From NCBI GenBank assembly GCA_028456385.1, contig JALNQF010000182.1, forward strand, positions 1 to 64,000: a stretch of DNA of 64,000 nt. The letters run 5' to 3'. The DNA is from Ophiosphaerella korrae (Eukaryota; Ascomycota; Dothideomycetes; Pleosporales; Phaeosphaeriaceae). The first letter of the stretch is position 1; the number at the start of each line of letters is the position of its first letter. Positions 12,873 through 21,998 of the stretch are shown here, piece by piece. The notes beneath the pieces were generated by a model. That model worked only from the letters and a program-made list of their open reading frames with translations, was not told where the DNA came from and ran no database searches. The position numbers and the translations under genes are program-made.

Positions 12873-14051
12873 ATGGCTCTTACTGCGCCTATCATTAAGA
12901 CTATAGCTCCTCTACATGTTGGTCAATTCTTGTTTGTTCGCATCGAGACAGAAGATGGGATTATTGGCTGGGGAGAGTCTGGTGTCTGGGGACATATCGA
13001 AGCTGGCGCAACGGCCGTAAGTCGCTTCGCGGAATATCTGGTCGGCAAACCAGCCTTTGATATCGAACATCACTGGAATGTCATGCATCGCTTCAGCTAC
13101 TTCCAGGGCATGGCTATCAATGCCGCGATCTCAGGGATCGATATTGCATTGTGGGATATCAAGGGTAAGGCACTCGGTGTGCCGGTATGGCAGTTGATTG
13201 GAGGCGCGTGTCGAACTAAAGCGAGGGTATATGGCCACATTTACGAGAAGACGATCGAGGGCGTTCTAGAAGAATGCAAGAGGAAGAAAGAGCTGGGATA
13301 TACTGCGTTTGGACACATCAACCCTTTCCTCGACGAAGGCCACGATGAGGTGTATTTCAAACCTCACGTGAAGAAGATGGAGATTGCGGCGGACAATGTA
13401 CGGAGGATGCGAGAAGTCGTCGGCAATGATGTCGATCTGCTCATCGAGTTGCACCGACGCTTGACCCCTGCCGAAGCTGTCACCTTCATTAACATGATCA
13501 AGCAATATACCCCCATGTTCGTAGAAGATCCCATCCGTCCAGAAAGTGTAGATGCAATGGCGCGTGTTGCGGATCGCATTGCTGTGCCCATTGCTACAGG
13601 GGAAAGATTCAGCACCATATACGAGTTCCAGGCTCTCCTATCACGCAACGCGCTCGAGTACGTTCGCGTCGACGTGGCGCTGTGCGGAGGCATTACAGGT
13701 GCAAAGAAGGTCGCTGCCATGGCGGAGGCCCACAACGTACAAGTCGTTCCACACAACCCTCTGTCACCAATTGGTTTGGCGGCGTGTCTTCAAATAGCAG
13801 CCAGCATACCTAACTTTGCCATTCAGGAATACGCGACTGGCTTTGAGAGCGGAGTGTTCACGTCCTCCTTGGAACACCTGGGCAGTAACGTGGTAGACTT
13901 TGTGCCCAAGGTTGAGCGCGGCTTTGTCGAGATTCCCCAACGCCCAGGCATTGGCATCGCCGTCTTGGACAATGCTCACGAGCTTCGACCTGCTTATAAG
14001 CAGTCATTCCATATGAGACCGCATTATGATGGCTTCATTGTGGACCAATAA
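12873..14051 (+). CDS. Mandelate racemase/enolase-superfamily sugar-acid dehydratase
   Basis: This intronless gene encodes 392 aa. I chose the ATG at 12873, because translation from there (MALTAPIIKTIAPL) gives the usual short family N-terminus; an in-frame ATG-like start at 12795 adds 26 residues of non-family sequence. The capping domain spans about 1-125, including IETEDGIIGWGE and the WDIKGK motif. The barrel then carries E192-x-H194 (ELHRR), E218 (VEDP), E244 (TGER) and H294 (PHNP). The spacing of 26, 26 and 50 residues matches E. coli galactonate dehydratase (DgoD D183/H185, E209, E235, H285). Family knowledge implies Mg-dependent dehydration of an aldonic or uronic acid in the cytosol. 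The first metal ligand is Glu, not the usual Asp, so substrate and even activity are uncertain. The gene is convergent with the hydrolase gene. Confidence 0.9.
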   Translation: MALTAPIIKTIAPLHVGQFLFVRIETEDGIIGWGESGVWGHIEAGATAVSRFAEYLVGKPAFDIEHHWNVMHRFSYFQGMAINAAISGIDIALWDIKGKALGVPVWQLIGGACRTKARVYGHIYEKTIEGVLEECKRKKELGYTAFGHINPFLDEGHDEVYFKPHVKKMEIAADNVRRMREVVGNDVDLLIELHRRLTPAEAVTFINMIKQYTPMFVEDPIRPESVDAMARVADRIAVPIATGERFSTIYEFQALLSRNALEYVRVDVALCGGITGAKKVAAMAEAHNVQVVPHNPLSPIGLAACLQIAASIPNFAIQEYATGFESGVFTSSLEHLGSNVVDFVPKVERGFVEIPQRPGIGIAVLDNAHELRPAYKQSFHMRPHYDGFIVDQ

Positions 14052-14447
14052 GATTCGAGAAAAGGCGACATTGTCTTGTGTTGCTTCACACGCGGAAATA
14101 ATTAGAGATAGTAAAGAATGATACAACCCATATAGCGTCACGATTCAGATATGAAGATATTGAATGCATCATGAAGCCTGTTGCCAGAGTCCTTGAGTCA
14201 GAGGATGCTTTATGCTATGATCTGTGTGCACTGTCAAACATCACGATATCGCTCCAGTGATACTATCTCAGGTTGCTATGTTGCAAAGGATCAACAAAAT
14301 TTGATTTGCCTAACTAATTAGAATTTTGTCAATAAAACCACCTTTCAGCATGTTCATCAACTTTGAAGAGCAACCAGTGGCTTGTATCATCAGATCACGT
14401 GTTGATCTTCCTGTCCCTCAAGGCCTCTGGACCCTTACTTAGATTCT
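14052..14447. other. Convergent intergenic region
   Basis: About 400 nt between the stop of the dehydratase gene and the inferred stop of the hydrolase gene. It would hold both 3' untranslated regions. No gene, repeat or clear polyadenylation signal was seen. Confidence 0.5.
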
Positions 14448-16342
14448 CTAATTTGGGATGATTGGAAGTGTGACGTAATTGCTGTATGAGGGACCAAAAT
14501 GAAGGTGGTTCGTGCCATCTAGGAGCTCCTTCGTTCTGTGGGCAAAAGTCAAATCATATCGAAACATACTTATTGAAACTGAGTAACTTACCGTTCTCCT
14601 CCTTCGTGCACAAAGGGGCCAATTCCTGGAGTATCACCCGCACTGATCTCGATGGAGAGCTTCTCGCCAGGTAGAAGGACAACATTGGTAGGCCAGATCT
14701 CAACGTCAATGGGGTAGATCTCTCCAGGAATCACAGGTTGGACATCCGTGGAGAAGTAGTCCCGATAAGGCCGGTAATGGCGATGATGAGGATGATTTTC
14801 ATTGACTTTTCGCAAGCTCACTCTCTGACATCCTCGAGTTACAGCTGCAGCATCGCCAATGGTGCCTGTGAATGTGCGTTCGACACCTTCGGCATCCCAT
14901 TGGCGGACGAGGAAGAAGACGTCGATGTCTTTCGGCGTTGTTCCTCCTGGTCTGCGAGTTACTGAAAGGTTAACATGAGCAACAATGTAGCCAGTAATCT
15001 CGGTTTCCTTCTCAAAAGCGGCGGTGGTAAATCGATGATAGAATGGGTCAGCCATTGTGGTTAGGGCTGGATAGGATAGCCTGGTATGAACGTCTACTTT
15101 GCTCTCATTAGGCGTCCATTGTAGATCGGGTGTCAAATAGTATTTGGTGTACGTAGTGTTGGGTACAGGCCATTCAGAAGTCTGTCGCCACGAGTAGACT
15201 GATCCTGAGGCAGATTCGATGCTCTTATAATCAATAGGTCCTTTCCGAACTTGATACGTGACTTTCGGTTGTGATCCAGTGGTCCATCCAGCATAGTCAT
15301 TGCCTTTAAGGAATGCAGAAAGGAAGCTTTTTTGGATTTCAACTTCGGGTTCTGAATAGAAGGGAAGATCGTGTCGACCACTACCAACGCGCAAAAACTT
15401 GTGGCGCGATCCTGCGAGCATGTAGCCTTCAATGTTGCCTCGGAGATGGATGACCAAATTGCTCCAATTTCCGAACGAGAGAAGGGGAACCTCGATATCC
15501 TCAAGGTTGTAGTCGCGCGACGCATAGTATTCGTCATCTCTGAAGGCTGCATGCAAATTGTCTTCATCTTGATCTGTTCGGTTTCGCTTCAACTCTTCTT
15601 CGCTAAGATCACCTTCGATTGTGTTGGGGCCACGGCCATTTTCAGAACGGCCACGAAGTCCGTACTGATTCGACCGGACTTGTTTGCCCATCCAGAATTG
15701 GAGGAACGGCAAGAGCAGGATTCCACCATGGCGACAACGATCACGATAGTAGTCGGCCATACCTTCATAAGGGATGATACACGCCAAACCACGCGGGCGT
15801 CGTGCAGCCACCCTCCATTGGCTGCCTGCAAAGTAGCTGATTCCTAGAAGACCTACCTTGCCATTTGACCATGTCTGATCAGCCGCCCATTCGATAAGTT
15901 CTGCAAATACATCAGACGTCGAGGCAGACATGGTGTCTAAAAACCCAGGTGACTGCCCGATGCCTATCTCATCGGCACGAACAACCGCATAGCCTTGCTC
16001 GGTCCAGTACTTGGGATCTGGAACCTCAAAACATGAATGCTCTGATTTTTGTGTGGGATTAATGTCGTGCCACGCATGGGGCAAGAATCTTGATATGATT
16101 GTAAGGACAAGGTCCTTTTCAATATGTGGTTTGTATCGAGGGACCTACTCTGAAGTGTGTGTGTCCTTGCCATATGGACCGTATGTCATGAGAACCGGTG
16201 CTTTAGCGACGTTCCTAGGTCTGTAGACATTGCATCGAATCAGGCCTTCTTTTGATTTTGGCTTGATTGTGACATTTTGCTCAAAAATGTAGTCAAATGA
16301 GCCCTCTACTGTAGTAACAAGGTTTTGGATTTGGTTTGGCAT
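14448..16342 (-). CDS. CocE/NonD-family alpha/beta hydrolase (X-Pro dipeptidyl-peptidase S15 type)
   Basis: Three exons: 16342-16149, 15... continuous 16088-14592, and 14535-14448. The introns are 60 nt (16148-16089) and 56 nt (14591-14536), with donors GTAGGT and GTAAGT. The joined protein is 592 aa. The last exon was found by following the conserved family tail (GTNHLHFGP, then YVTLPIIP); the uninterrupted frame stops early at 14588. The alpha/beta hydrolase domain has YGPYGKD, RADEIGIGQSPG, the nucleophile motif GISYFAG (S149) and GRHDLPFY (H304). The jelly-roll domain follows (about 370 to the end). At the usual catalytic Asp position (GNW-x-D) the residue is Asn275, as in the NonD branch. 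Likely role: hydrolysis of an ester, amide or lactone. The start ATG at 16342 lies in a 467-nt divergent promoter shared with the dioxygenase. Confidence 0.87.
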
Positions 16343-16809
16343 GGCGATGACGATTGTGGCAGCAAAGTATAAGCAGTGTTCTTGAGTAATGTCCACGCTG
16401 CGATTTTTATGAAGCTTCGACAATAATTCCGCGATGCAGACTCGGGAGCGGCACGCCCTGCGGCTTGCGAGCATACAAGAAGTCTTTCGGTTGTCGTGGT
16501 CCACTTCGGCTCGGCATCGATCCGAGCTTCCAGACCCCGCAAGCACAGCTTCATGCATCGCTGATGTCTTCCGATGCCTTCATCACTACCTCCGCACACG
16601 GAATTAGCCTGCGGTGTAGGACGGACACTTGCTCGGAAGGCTGGGCGCTAAGGTCACGTAGTGGTAACGAGATGACAGTTGTACAGTTGCACAGACGTCC
16701 TTCCTCGACCATACTTTCGATCTTAAAATTTCGATATACCACGAAGAAGGTAGGTTGCCACAGAGTTCCCTGAGCATTTTGGAGAAAGAGTGCTGACAGG
16801 ACAATAGAT
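16343..16809. promoter_or_regulatory. Divergent promoter, hydrolase / dioxygenase
   Basis: These 467 nt separate two gene starts that face away from each other, so both promoters lie here. Open frames crossing it (for example at 16465-16773) have no family resemblance and overlap both 5' regions. It contains the palindrome described at 16510. Confidence 0.6.
16510..16526. promoter_or_regulatory. Candidate Zn2Cys6 operator, CGG-N7-CCG palindrome
   Basis: The sequence CTCGG-CATCGAT-CCGAG is a 17-nt inverted repeat containing CGG-N7-CCG, the form bound by dimeric fungal Zn2Cys6 proteins. It sits near the middle of the divergent promoter. A Zn2Cys6 regulator is encoded at 21999-25032. That this regulator binds here is an inference. 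Confidence 0.4.
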
Positions 16810-17798
16810 ATGGATCTAGCACCGGTGCTTTTCCTGTCACATGGCACTACCATGCTTTTGGGGGAGGATTCCAAGATCCGGGACTACTGGAGGAAGCTTG
16901 GAAAAGATGCTTTGAGGCATGGTGTCAAAGGCGTCATCATAATGGTAAGGAAATGGTATGTCTGACAAATGTGAACCGTGCTAAGTGAATGTGCAACCCA
17001 GGGCGCTCATTGGAATTCAGAGGGCGAGAAAGTAAAAGTTGCCACCAATCCCAATCCTACCTTCATGCCTCTTGCCAACACAGACCGCAAACACTGGGCT
17101 GAGTGGAAGCCAAACCCAGACCTGGAAACTTCACAACGTGTCATCAAGATGCTCAATGGCGGAGGAATTGAAGCAGAAGAGGACGCCAACTTTGAGTGGA
17201 TGATTGACACATTTCCCATCCTGATTGGATTATTTGGCGACAAGTGTCCGCCCACGACGATCCTCTCCCAGAATTCTTATTTTGATCCTTTCTTCCATAC
17301 CAGAGTCGGCACAATACTGCGACCCCTTCGCAAAGAAAGGTACTTAATTATCGGCTCTGGCGGCGGTACACACAATCTCTATCGCGCAGAATGGAGATAC
17401 ATGCTTAAGTACAAGGACAACTTTGCCATGGAGCACCCACCGGACAGTGATAGCCTCGAATTTCGCCAGTCGCTCGAGGATGTCATCTGCAAGACTGGTG
17501 GTGGGCCGAAGCTCCGCCGGGGCCTAGCGAGACTGATGAAGAACCCGTACTTCCGCGAAGCTCACGGCACCGACGAGCACTATGTTTCCGCCTGCTTCGT
17601 AGCTGGTGCTATCGGCGACTTTGAGGACTGTGGTTCGCAAGCTAAGCTTGGAGCCGAAGCTTGGGAGTTGGTAAGCATCCAATCAGGAAATCTTTCCTAG
17701 CGAAAGTGTTGCTGACCGTGTCACAGCGAACTCAATGCGAGTCACAATTTAGTCTTGGACAATGGCCAAGTGCGTGGTCCACAAATGTTGTGTCCTAG
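16810..17798 (+). CDS. LigB-type extradiol ring-cleavage dioxygenase (DODA-like)
   Basis: Three exons: 16810-16944, 17002-17670 and 17727-17798, with introns of 57 and 56 nt (donors GTAAGG and GTAAGC, acceptors CAG, branch-like GCTGAC near 17711). The protein is 291 aa. The first exon supplies PVLFLSHG with H11 and the second begins GAHW with H48; these are expected ligands of the non-haem iron. H169 (GGGTHNLY) and H238 (TDEHY) are further active-site candidates. The last exon restores the family C-terminus (ELRTQCESQFSLGQW), which the unspliced frame lacks. The family includes DOPA 4,5-dioxygenase and fungal ring openers; it opens catechol-type rings with O2, in the cytosol. The gene is divergent from the hydrolase, which could act on a ring-fission product. 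The exact substrate cannot be read from sequence. Confidence 0.88.
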
Positions 17799-18204
17799 AA
17801 CTAGTTTGTATGTAATGACAGCGATACTATAGTGCGATGTCTCCTGTGACTAGGAATTTTATTTCTGTAATATGATATGCTCCCTCGAAGCAACCATCGT
17901 ACATCTTTTTCATGACGAGCCACTAGGCACAATTTTTTTTGGAATTACTCGATTTCTCGAGTTTTCGCACGACCGGGGATCGTTGTACTCAACTGTGCAG
18001 CTAGTTCCACATTCGGATGGTGGAGTAGGAACGGGACTGAGCTTTTCAGACTCCTCAAAGCATGTGGTCCCGGGAGCTGCTAGCATCAAATAACTGCAAC
18101 TCTAGAATTAACGTTTCGACTTCCGGATCACACGCAAACCATATGATCGCAGCTGCCACCTCAAGTCTTATCCCACGTCACTCAAACAGCCTAACCACAG
18201 AAAT
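17799..18204. other. Intergenic region upstream of the reductase gene
   Basis: About 400 nt holding the 3' end of the dioxygenase transcript and the promoter of the gene at 18205. A 73-codon open frame at 17872-18093 has no recognisable features. No repeat was found. Confidence 0.5.
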
Positions 18205-19182
18205 ATGTCGCGAATATTGATTTTCGGAACCGGGAGTGTTGGCACAATGTATGCCATGCTCTTTTCCATGGCAGAAGCCGACGTAACATGCATCTGCCGC
18301 TCGAATTACGACATGGCTAGCAAAAAAGGCTTTCTGGTTCGCTCAACCGTTTTTGGAGTACGGACTTTCATGCCCAGAGTTGTGAGATCTGTACGAGAGG
18401 CAATTGACGGTCAGCCCGATGCACGACCTTTCGACTACGTTGTGGTATGCGTCAAAGCCAACGACAGGGGAACTGCTCCACCACATATGATACAAGATGC
18501 TGTCAAAGACAAGCATACCACTATCGTCATTATTCAAAATGGCCTTGGGGTCGAGCGCATCTATCACGAAGTATTTCCGCAAAATACAATCATATCGTGT
18601 GTGACGTACCTGCCAACTTCGCAGGTCGCGCCGGGCGTGATATCCCACACAGAGACGCAACAACTGTATGTCGGGCAGTACCCCAAGACCGACACTGCAT
18701 CAGACGCCATCAAAGTATTTGCAAACACAATTAAAGCTGCTGGCGCCCACGCCCGTATCTGCACCGATATCCAGATCGAGCGCTGGAAAAAGCTAATTGG
18801 GAACACGACATGGAACCCCATTTGCGCGCTATCTCGCTGCCACGATTTGCAATTCCTCGAGGCCACTCCAGAGCTTGCGCAAGAGTTTGTCATCGAATCT
18901 ATGCGCGAGGTAGTCACTGTGGCAGCCGCGCTCGGATACGCCGACGTGATTTGTGAAGACGCAATCGCAGCACAGGTGCAGCGCAGCAAGGATCGCCAAT
19001 GGCCCGGCGTGCGTCCCAGTATGTTGGCAGACATGGAAAACGGGAATTGCATGGAAGTGGAGGCAGTCATTGGCGAGGTTGTCAAGGTTGCGCGGGACAA
19101 TAAAGTCAGCGTGCCGCGGCTACAGACGCTGTATGTGCTGCTTCGAGGCTACGAATTCTACACCAGGTGTAAGAAAATATGA
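18205..19182 (+). CDS. 2-dehydropantoate 2-reductase family protein (ApbA/PanE type)
   Basis: This single-exon gene encodes 325 aa, a typical full length. The N-terminal Rossmann fold has G8-x-G10-xx-G13 (FGTGSVG), then VVVCVKAND and IIQNGLGVE, all family marks. The C-terminal domain has RWKKLIGN with K196 at the position of the catalytic Lys (E. coli K176), NPICAL, and SMLADMENG...E284 at the position of the catalytic Glu (E256). It should therefore be an active NADPH-dependent reductase of a 2-oxo acid. Fungi often carry several paralogues, and its place among accessory catabolic genes suggests a substrate other than ketopantoate; this is an inference. It lies downstream of the dioxygenase on the same strand, separated by 406 nt. 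Confidence 0.92.
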   Translation: MSRILIFGTGSVGTMYAMLFSMAEADVTCICRSNYDMASKKGFLVRSTVFGVRTFMPRVVRSVREAIDGQPDARPFDYVVVCVKANDRGTAPPHMIQDAVKDKHTTIVIIQNGLGVERIYHEVFPQNTIISCVTYLPTSQVAPGVISHTETQQLYVGQYPKTDTASDAIKVFANTIKAAGAHARICTDIQIERWKKLIGNTTWNPICALSRCHDLQFLEATPELAQEFVIESMREVVTVAAALGYADVICEDAIAAQVQRSKDRQWPGVRPSMLADMENGNCMEVEAVIGEVVKVARDNKVSVPRLQTLYVLLRGYEFYTRCKKI

Positions 19183-19436
19183 GAATCTGCGACCAGAAAG
19201 AAAAAGTATAGCTAGATGCAGAAAGGCACAATGTGTGATGTATACCGCTAGCGTAGAAAGAGAGCGAGAGAGTGGTCCTACTTTGCACTAGCATACAGCC
19301 TTCTAATGTATCAATGCATTGAAATCCCTTCACCATTCGTTGGCAATCTTGTACAGTCCTACCCCCCGTTCGTGTAGTCCAGTCACCCTAGCGATCGAGT
19401 ATCCCCACTATATTTTGTATCAGAGCGCACCAGGTG

Positions 19437-20036
19437 TTATAGCGAGTAGAAGCCGCGATTGCTTACCTGGAGAAGCTGACAACCGCTGAACATGTCCCAC
19501 AAGAAGATCCGCATGGGAAGAGGACCTCCAATGGCGACCCATTCGGGATGCACGACGGGTGGGCGATGTGGCGGCATACGGCGGTGTTGTGCTGGCCAGT
19601 TTTGCGGGTTGGTGTTTGGTTCGTTGCCTGTAACTCCATGATTCGCAGGCAGAAAGATCTCGACTGCATCGCCGACGTCGTCGAAGTTGATATGCCTCTT
19701 GGACACATCGTAGTCATTGGCGACAGTGACGGAATCGGCACTACGTGCTGATTGCCGGACATTGGTGGATGCAATCCAGGACATGTTTGCGGAGAATGTT
19801 CGATATAGCTCGAAGATGCGGAAGAAAAATTGCGACCTGCTGGCAACAACCAGCGACCACACTCCGGCACACGGTTTGGATGAAGAGCTAGTGTCCCACA
19901 TTTGTTGCACGGTCCAGATCTTGTGCCAACGGTTGTCCGGCAGTGCGTTTCGGATGTGGGCTCCGACCACCGAGATAGTGATGCACAAGGTCCGAAGTGG
20001 AGGATTAACGGTCGCCAACCCGGCTATGTAAGTCAT
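19437..20036 (-). CDS. Doubtful hypothetical protein, minus strand
   Basis: An open frame of 199 codons lies between the reductase and the ALDH-like gene. Wobble positions are C-rich, as in the neighbouring genes. A sound donor (CAG/GTAAGC, complement near 19463) lies just before its stop, so the frame could continue into an exon to the left; I could not close that exon convincingly. The protein shows Pro-rich stretches (HRRMPPHRPPVVHPEW) and no known domain. The opposite strand is also open (19717-20031), so the coding strand itself is not certain. It may equally be non-coding. The flanking 19183-19436 and 20037-20246 hold no recognised feature. Confidence 0.3.
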   Translation of the reverse strand: MTYIAGLATVNPPLRTLCITISVVGAHIRNALPDNRWHKIWTVQQMWDTSSSSKPCAGVWSLVVASRSQFFFRIFELYRTFSANMSWIASTNVRQSARSADSVTVANDYDVSKRHINFDDVGDAVEIFLPANHGVTGNEPNTNPQNWPAQHRRMPPHRPPVVHPEWVAIGGPLPMRIFLWDMFSGCQLLQVSNRGFYSL

Positions 20037-20246
20037 GGCACTCGATCGCGGTGGGATACTATATTTTGCAGGTCAAATCGGGTTCGTCAAGAATCCAGCA
20101 TGAGTCGTCAATCCACACATACTTTCCTGGAAACTCTATGATAATTCCTTATTGCTGCTCTTTGCCTGTGAATGCTCAGTGCGCTTACTGATAGCAATTC
20201 ATATTTGAAATACCTACCGAATACACATCATCGTTTGCCCAGGGAA

Positions 20247-21818
20247 ATGTCTCTGCGACAATCGGACGTGCTTGCTCGCGTCGAAGGAGCCGCCATCGAC
20301 GGGCGATTAAAGATACTCAGATACCGTCAGAGGCAATTCTTATCTCTGCACAATGCACTTGTCAAACACCACGAGGAACTGCTTACAGCCATCCAAGCTG
20401 ATAGCAACTATACTACTGAAGAGGCAGAGATTGTCTACGGAAGCACACTCATTGAGTTGCGCAACCACTACGAAGCGCTCAACTTCTCTAAGGATCTCGA
20501 GCAAGAGTATGCCGTTGCCAGGGGCCAGAGCAATGAGGAGCGACAAATTCCATTTGAAATTGCATACATCATTCCGGATACCTTTGCGCCACTTTTCAGT
20601 GTTTTGTCTGCGCTCTGTGCAGCTCTGGAGGCTGGTACCTGCGCCGTCATTGAGGTAAGCAAGCACAGGGCTATATCGTCTGTAATAAAATCTGATAGTG
20701 TACAATGGATAGCTCGAAAATACACTGCGAAGATTGCCTTCCTTGCTACGAAGGGTGCTGCAACAAGGCCTCGACGCTGACGCCTTTGGTGTGGTCGAGT
20801 CCCGCGCTCCACCCGAGTTTCTGAGTCGATGTGTTGTCGTTGACCAGACTGGGGATGCAACCCCAAGCAATATCACAGCCAAGCGATTACTAGCCTCGCC
20901 ATACACTCAAAGCGTTGCAGTCGTCGATCGAACGGGGAACGTGGAGCTTGCAGCGGCAGAAATTGTCGCGTCACGACAGGTGTTTCAGGGTAAGAGTCCG
21001 TATGCTGTCGATGTGGTGCACGTCAACGAGTACGTTGAGGAAAAGTTGACAGTAGCCATAACGCGCCAACTACAACAGACCAAGAGCACCGCAAAATTCG
21101 CCAACGAGACAGCCGCGAAAGGCCAGTCCTCGACTAGCGACTTGATAAATGAAGAGATCGCAAGCGGAAAAGCAGAGTCTCTATTCGGCGACTCGAATCA
21201 TGGTCTTGTGCGCATAAATGACAGGTACTGTTAGCTCACTTCTTTTCTCTTCGTTTCATCTCTAAATTACCCTTTGATAGATCCAGCGCTTTGCTCACCA
21301 CTAAATCCACCTCTCCGCTTATTCTCATCACCCGCATGACCTCCCTAGACGATATCATCGACACCCTGACCCCTTCATCCACTTCTTCCCTCTCTCCAAT
21401 CGCTGCACTCTACCTCTTCGCCGGCCCTCGCGAAGCAAAATACCTCGCACAGTACATTCCAACATGCTCTACGTACATCAACTACATCCCCGCACAGCTC
21501 TGCATTGGCCCCCAAGCTCCCACTACTTGGTCCTCGTCGCTCCGCACACGTTACACACGCGAAATGTTCACTTCTCCAAGCCCGCAGATCGTGCCTGGGC
21601 CAAGGTCCCATCTCGTGTCGTCAATCATTGGGAAAGCTGCAATGATCGAAAGAGTTGGGAAGAAGCCCTTGAAAACGACAGGACAGGCTGTTTCCGGGGC
21701 TTGGGGGTTTTTTGAGCAGGGCATTATACTTGGAGCGGTAGTGTACTTGTTGCCAATGGTAGGACTAGGGGTGTTTGGTGTTGGATACGCGGTAAGAAAG
21801 TTGGTGCTGAGGGCGTAG
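20247..21818 (+). CDS. ALDH-like protein, catalytic Cys lost, C-terminal membrane anchor
   Basis: Three exons: 20247-20654, 20713-21224 and 21281-21818, with introns of 58 and 56 nt. The protein is 485 aa. I chose the ATG at 20247 (MSLRQ), since the 25 residues before it do not look like the family. It follows the aldehyde dehydrogenase fold: an N-terminal helical part (VLARVEGAAIDGRLKILRYRQ), a middle region (AYIIPDTFAPLFSVLSALCAALEAGTCAVIE), and a C-terminal TKSTSP...SLDDIIDTL part. Where active enzymes have GQxC, this one has GKSP (230-232 region), so the nucleophile position is Pro232. A hydrophobic tail (about 452-480, ILGAVVYLLPMVGLGVFGV) followed by RK suggests a tail anchor, as in fatty aldehyde dehydrogenases. 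It is probably a non-catalytic ALDH relative; binding of a cofactor or partner is possible. It is convergent with the regulator gene. Confidence 0.82.
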
Positions 21819-21998
21819 CAGGTCTGGGTGATATGCTACAGACGAAAAAATGTTGCGTGGCTGGAAAGAAGAGAAGTAGCTGGCATCAGTATGATTTCTA
21901 GATCAGAAGCACATGTTTGTTTTCACAATATCGTGTTAACCCATTCGTGTTAACTTGGTTTACTTCACTTGATTAAGTCCTCGGGGTGACCGCAAACA

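Noticed and set aside
13364..13756. Antisense 130-codon frame in the dehydratase gene
   Set aside because: It is a shadow of the conserved sense gene.
14588..16084. Hydrolase as a single 498-codon exon
   Set aside because: It would lack the N-terminal YGPYGKD part and the conserved GTNHLHFGP tail, both restored in frame by introns with good splice signals.
17872..18093. 73-codon open frame between dioxygenase and reductase
   Set aside because: No domain, no splice continuation, and it lies in the expected promoter.
18564..19100. Antisense 178-codon frame in the reductase gene
   Set aside because: The sense strand encodes a complete, motif-perfect PanE-type enzyme.
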